From: an uncultured Cellulophaga sp.
Lineage (GTDB): Bacteria; Bacteroidota; Bacteroidia; Flavobacteriales; Flavobacteriaceae
Assembly (NCBI GenBank): GCA_947496695.1
Contig: CANMEI010000001.1
Span: forward strand, 1-64,000
Reading direction: 5' to 3'
Length of the DNA stretch: 64,000 nt
Within the stretch, counting starts at the first letter, position 1, and each line of letters opens with the position of its first letter. The position numbers and the translations under genes were made by a program. Shown here in pieces: positions 61,407-64,000 of this stretch. Under the pieces are notes generated by a model, which saw only the letters and a list, made by a program, of their open reading frames with translations, was not told where the DNA came from and made no database searches.

Positions 61407-62870
61407 TTATTTGTTTAAATTTTGCAAAAGTTCTTTTACCGTTTCATAATCATCAAAATGGATTCTTTCTCCATTAGTTTCTTGATACGTTTCATGCCCC
61501 TTACCTGCTATTAAAATAATATCATTAGCATTTGCTAATTGACACGCTGTTTTAATCGCTTGCTTTCTATTTTCAATCGTTAATATTTTTCTAACATTCT
61601 GAGCTTCCACTCCTGCTTCTATTTCACCTAGAATTACTTCAGGCTCTTCAGTCCTTGGATTATCTGATGTAAAAATTGCTGTATTACTCATTTCAGAAGC
61701 AATATGACCCATAACCGGACGCTTAGACTTATCTCTATCGCCACCACACCCCACAACGGTGATGACGCTTTCATTTCCAGTCCTCAACGTATTAATTGTA
61801 TCAAGTACATTTTGTAGCGCATCCGGCGTATGAGCATAATCTACAATAGCTGTAATTTTTTCTTTTGAAATAAAATATTGAAAACGTCCATCAACATTAC
61901 TTAATTCACTTAACAAACGTAAAATCTCTAGTTTTTCTAATCCTAACAAATCTGCTGTAGCATAAATTGCTAGCATATTATAAGCATTAAAATCTCCTAT
62001 AAGTCTTGACCAAACTTCATCTCCATCAATTTTCAACAATTGACCACTAAACTGATTTTCTAAAATTTGTGCTTTGTAATCTGCATACGTTTTTAAAGCA
62101 TAGGTTTTTTTTATTGCTTTCGTATTTTGCAACATTACAAGCCCGTTTTTATCGTCAATATTTGTCAATGCAAATGCCGATTTTGGCAATTGATCAAAAA
62201 GTATTTTTTTAGTATCTCGGTACTCTGCAAACGTTTTATGATAATCTAAATGGTCATGTGATAAGTTTGTAAAAATTGCTCCTTCAAAAACCAATCCTTC
62301 AGTTCTTTTTTGATGAATACCATGTGAACTAACTTCCATAAAACAATACTCAACACCTTCTACATTCATTAAACTTAAATGCTCGTTTATAGTTAATGCA
62401 TCAGGAGTTGTATGACTTGTTTTACACTCCTTTTCATCGACCATAATTTTAATAGTAGAAATCAACCCTACTTTAAAACCCGCTTTCTTAAACAACTGAT
62501 ATAATAAACTGGTAACTGTTGTTTTTCCATTTGTTCCAGTAACTCCAACCAATTTTAAATTAGCAGATGGCTTATCATAATAGTTTGATGCCATTATTGC
62601 TAATGCCTTATTTCCATTATCAACCTGAACATAAGTGACATTTTCTAACAACTCACCTGGCATTACTTCACAAACAATAGCCTTTGCACCTAATAAAATA
62701 GCTTTCTCTATATATTTATGACCATCGGTAATAGTGCCTTTAATTGCAATAAAAACATCATTTTGACTTACTTTTCTTGAATCAAAACAAATTGTATTTA
62801 CTTCAACAGAAGTTGATCCGCTAACTGCAGATAAACTAACCCCAAACAATATGTCTTTTAATGGTTTCAT
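61407..62870 (-). CDS. murE: UDP-MurNAc-L-alanyl-D-glutamate-2,6-diaminopimelate ligase
   Basis: 487 residues. It adds the third amino acid of the stem peptide. P-loop GVTGTNGKTTVTSLLYQLF, EVSSHGIHQKRTEGLVF, LSHDHLDYHKTFAEYRD and YAHTPDALQNVL are visible. The selectivity motif reads TSDNPRTEEPEVI: DNPR specifies meso-diaminopimelate rather than lysine. The lysine residue of FAEYRDTKKILF is the usual carbamylated site region. The start overlaps the stop of ftsI by 4 nt (ATGA). MraY follows after 35 nt. Confidence 0.97.
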   Translation of the reverse strand: MKPLKDILFGVSLSAVSGSTSVEVNTICFDSRKVSQNDVFIAIKGTITDGHKYIEKAILLGAKAIVCEVMPGELLENVTYVQVDNGNKALAIMASNYYDKPSANLKLVGVTGTNGKTTVTSLLYQLFKKAGFKVGLISTIKIMVDEKECKTSHTTPDALTINEHLSLMNVEGVEYCFMEVSSHGIHQKRTEGLVFEGAIFTNLSHDHLDYHKTFAEYRDTKKILFDQLPKSAFALTNIDDKNGLVMLQNTKAIKKTYALKTYADYKAQILENQFSGQLLKIDGDEVWSRLIGDFNAYNMLAIYATADLLGLEKLEILRLLSELSNVDGRFQYFISKEKITAIVDYAHTPDALQNVLDTINTLRTGNESVITVVGCGGDRDKSKRPVMGHIASEMSNTAIFTSDNPRTEEPEVILGEIEAGVEAQNVRKILTIENRKQAIKTACQLANANDIILIAGKGHETYQETNGERIHFDDYETVKELLQNLNK

Positions 62871-64000
62871 GATAATTCTAAAACAATAGTTTTTACTTCA
62901 CTAATATTTACTCCTTTTGCCGATTGTTTTTTAACTCTTCCATTACCCGTTACTTTCACCTGCAAACCAAGGTTTTCTAAAATTGAAATTGCATCCATAC
63001 CACTCATACCTTCAACATTAGGTACTTTGTTGTATTTTTTATTTGATACAGCATAATACTGTTTAAATTTTTTATCTAAATCAGCATCTTCTATATCCAA
63101 ATCATCTACCTCATCAACTAAAGGCGATGTTGCATAAATTTTTTGCGCTACAGATTTAAATACAGGACCAGAAACATCTGCACCATAATAACCAACGCTT
63201 TTATCTGGCTCATGAATTACTACAATACATGAATATTTAGGATTATCAGCCGGAAAATAACCCGCAAAAGTTGATATATACTTTAATTTATTTGGATCTT
63301 TTGAAACATAATCTTTCTGACATGTCCCCGTTTTTCCCGCCATTGAAAAATTAGGAGAGTACAAGCTATGACCTGTACCAAACTTTTTTTCAACCACACC
63401 TTTTAACAAAGCCTGAACTTTATCAATTGTTTCTTTAGAACATATAGATGGGTTAATTACCTCTTTATCAAACTTTTCAATTGTTTTATCCCACTCTTTA
63501 TATTCTTTCAATAATCTTGGCTTCACCATTTCCCCATCATTCGCAATAGCATTGTAAAATGTTAATGTTTGCAATGGTGTTAATGAAACTTCATAGCCGT
63601 GAGACATCCAGGCTAAAGAAATACCTGACCAACCCTTATCACCAGGGTATCTAATTACAGGTTCTCCTTCTCCTTTAATAGGTAAATCTAATTTCCTATT
63701 TAAACCCATATTCATTAATCGGTTTACATATTTCTCAGGATTATCTTTATAATTATTATAAATCAGTTTCGCGAAAGCAGTATTTGATGATATTTCAAAA
63801 GCTTTTGCTAAACTTACCTTACCATAACCACCCCATTTAGAATCTCTAACTGTTTTATTATATACTTTAAATCGTCCGTTTTCAGTATCAATCACAGTAC
63901 TTGTATCAACCACTTTATCTTCAAGAGCTACCACTAAAGACATTAACTTAAAAGTAGAACCAGGTTCATGCGACTCTCCTATTGCATAATTTAAGCGCTC
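62867..64000 (-). CDS. ftsI: Septal transpeptidase FtsI/PBP3 with PASTA domain (5' part outside window)
   Basis: The frame is open to the right edge, so the N-terminal membrane and dimerisation regions are missing. Reading from the edge, 19 codons precede the Met at 63943 and include HEPGSTFKL, in which STFK is the SxxK catalytic Ser motif. SSNTAFAKLIY gives the SxN motif and FSMAGKTGTCQKDY the KTGT motif. One PASTA domain (VPNVEGMSGMDAISILENLGLQVKVTGNGR) ends the protein, a form seen in Bacteroidota and Firmicutes. It cross-links septal peptidoglycan with FtsW. Its stop overlaps the murE start by 4 nt. Confidence 0.96.
   Translation of the reverse strand, partial: ERLNYAIGESHEPGSTFKLMSLVVALEDKVVDTSTVIDTENGRFKVYNKTVRDSKWGGYGKVSLAKAFEISSNTAFAKLIYNNYKDNPEKYVNRLMNMGLNRKLDLPIKGEGEPVIRYPGDKGWSGISLAWMSHGYEVSLTPLQTLTFYNAIANDGEMVKPRLLKEYKEWDKTIEKFDKEVINPSICSKETIDKVQALLKGVVEKKFGTGHSLYSPNFSMAGKTGTCQKDYVSKDPNKLKYISTFAGYFPADNPKYSCIVVIHEPDKSVGYYGADVSGPVFKSVAQKIYATSPLVDEVDDLDIEDADLDKKFKQYYAVSNKKYNKVPNVEGMSGMDAISILENLGLQVKVTGNGRVKKQSAKGVNISEVKTIVLELS

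Overview
The window is an AT-rich chromosomal segment from a member of the Bacteroidota, most likely a marine or aquatic Flavobacteriaceae. The main reasons are: a type IX secretion (T9SS) cargo with a gliding-motility-type C-terminal domain, PorT and a T9SS plug-like protein; a 287-residue RpoD-type primary sigma factor; many promoters fitting the Bacteroidota -7 consensus TAnnTTTG and almost no Shine-Dalgarno sequences; a Na+-translocating NADH:quinone reductase operon; and a TamL-type outer membrane lipoprotein. No plasmid, phage integration module, insertion sequence, CRISPR array or recognisable defence island was seen. Most of the window is core genome.

Layout. 1-5236: a surface locus with the 3' end of a large tandem-repeat stalk protein (387-bp repeats, tail-fibre-like motifs), a second secreted fibre-like protein and a T9SS type B cargo. 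5313-8122: small housekeeping and envelope genes (GNAT, a Tat-exported M15 peptidase, an M48 protease, a 55-residue membrane peptide, an ankyrin protein). 8347-11535: gpmI, map and a methyltransferase. 11545-19048 (minus strand): nqrABCDEF followed by a conserved 118-residue protein and apbE, the flavin transferase that Nqr needs. 19230-25617: T9SS plug-like protein, apaG, pruA, DinB-like protein, a 42-residue basic microprotein with a perfect 58-bp palindrome, rsmG and a fatty-acid desaturase. 25632-32145: aminotransferase, trkH/trkA, menG, porT and a SpoU-type RNA methyltransferase. 32189-43429: tamL, fbaA, accD, rpsO, pnp, rpoD, a VF530-type gene, trmL, rpe, ypdA. 43538-50210: a two-component system, a DUF4494-like gene, a small lipoprotein, a zinc-ribbon gene broken by an in-frame stop, and a parallel beta-helix protein. 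50321-64000 (minus strand): a tRNA-Arg beside yqeY, then the dcw division and cell-wall cluster read ftsI-murE-mraY-murD-ftsW-murG-murC-ftsQ-ftsA-ftsZ. ftsI runs off the right edge.

How the genes work together. The dcw genes build meso-diaminopimelate peptidoglycan (MurE carries DNPR) and assemble the divisome. Nqr, ApbE and TrkAH link respiration to Na+ and K+ gradients, and MenG makes menaquinone. The cargo protein, PorT, the plug-like protein and TamL are all parts or clients of the outer-membrane export machinery.

The points most worth a second look are: the interrupted zinc-ribbon gene with a 9-bp triplication; a 22-residue insertion carrying a hairpin at the N-terminus of MurD; an AccD lacking all four zinc-ribbon cysteines; two perfect loop-free palindromes of 56 and 58 bp; a tRNA that appears to be co-transcribed with yqeY; and the modular stalk repeats. 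I found no clearly new multi-gene system. All functional names come from motif recognition by eye, without database searches.
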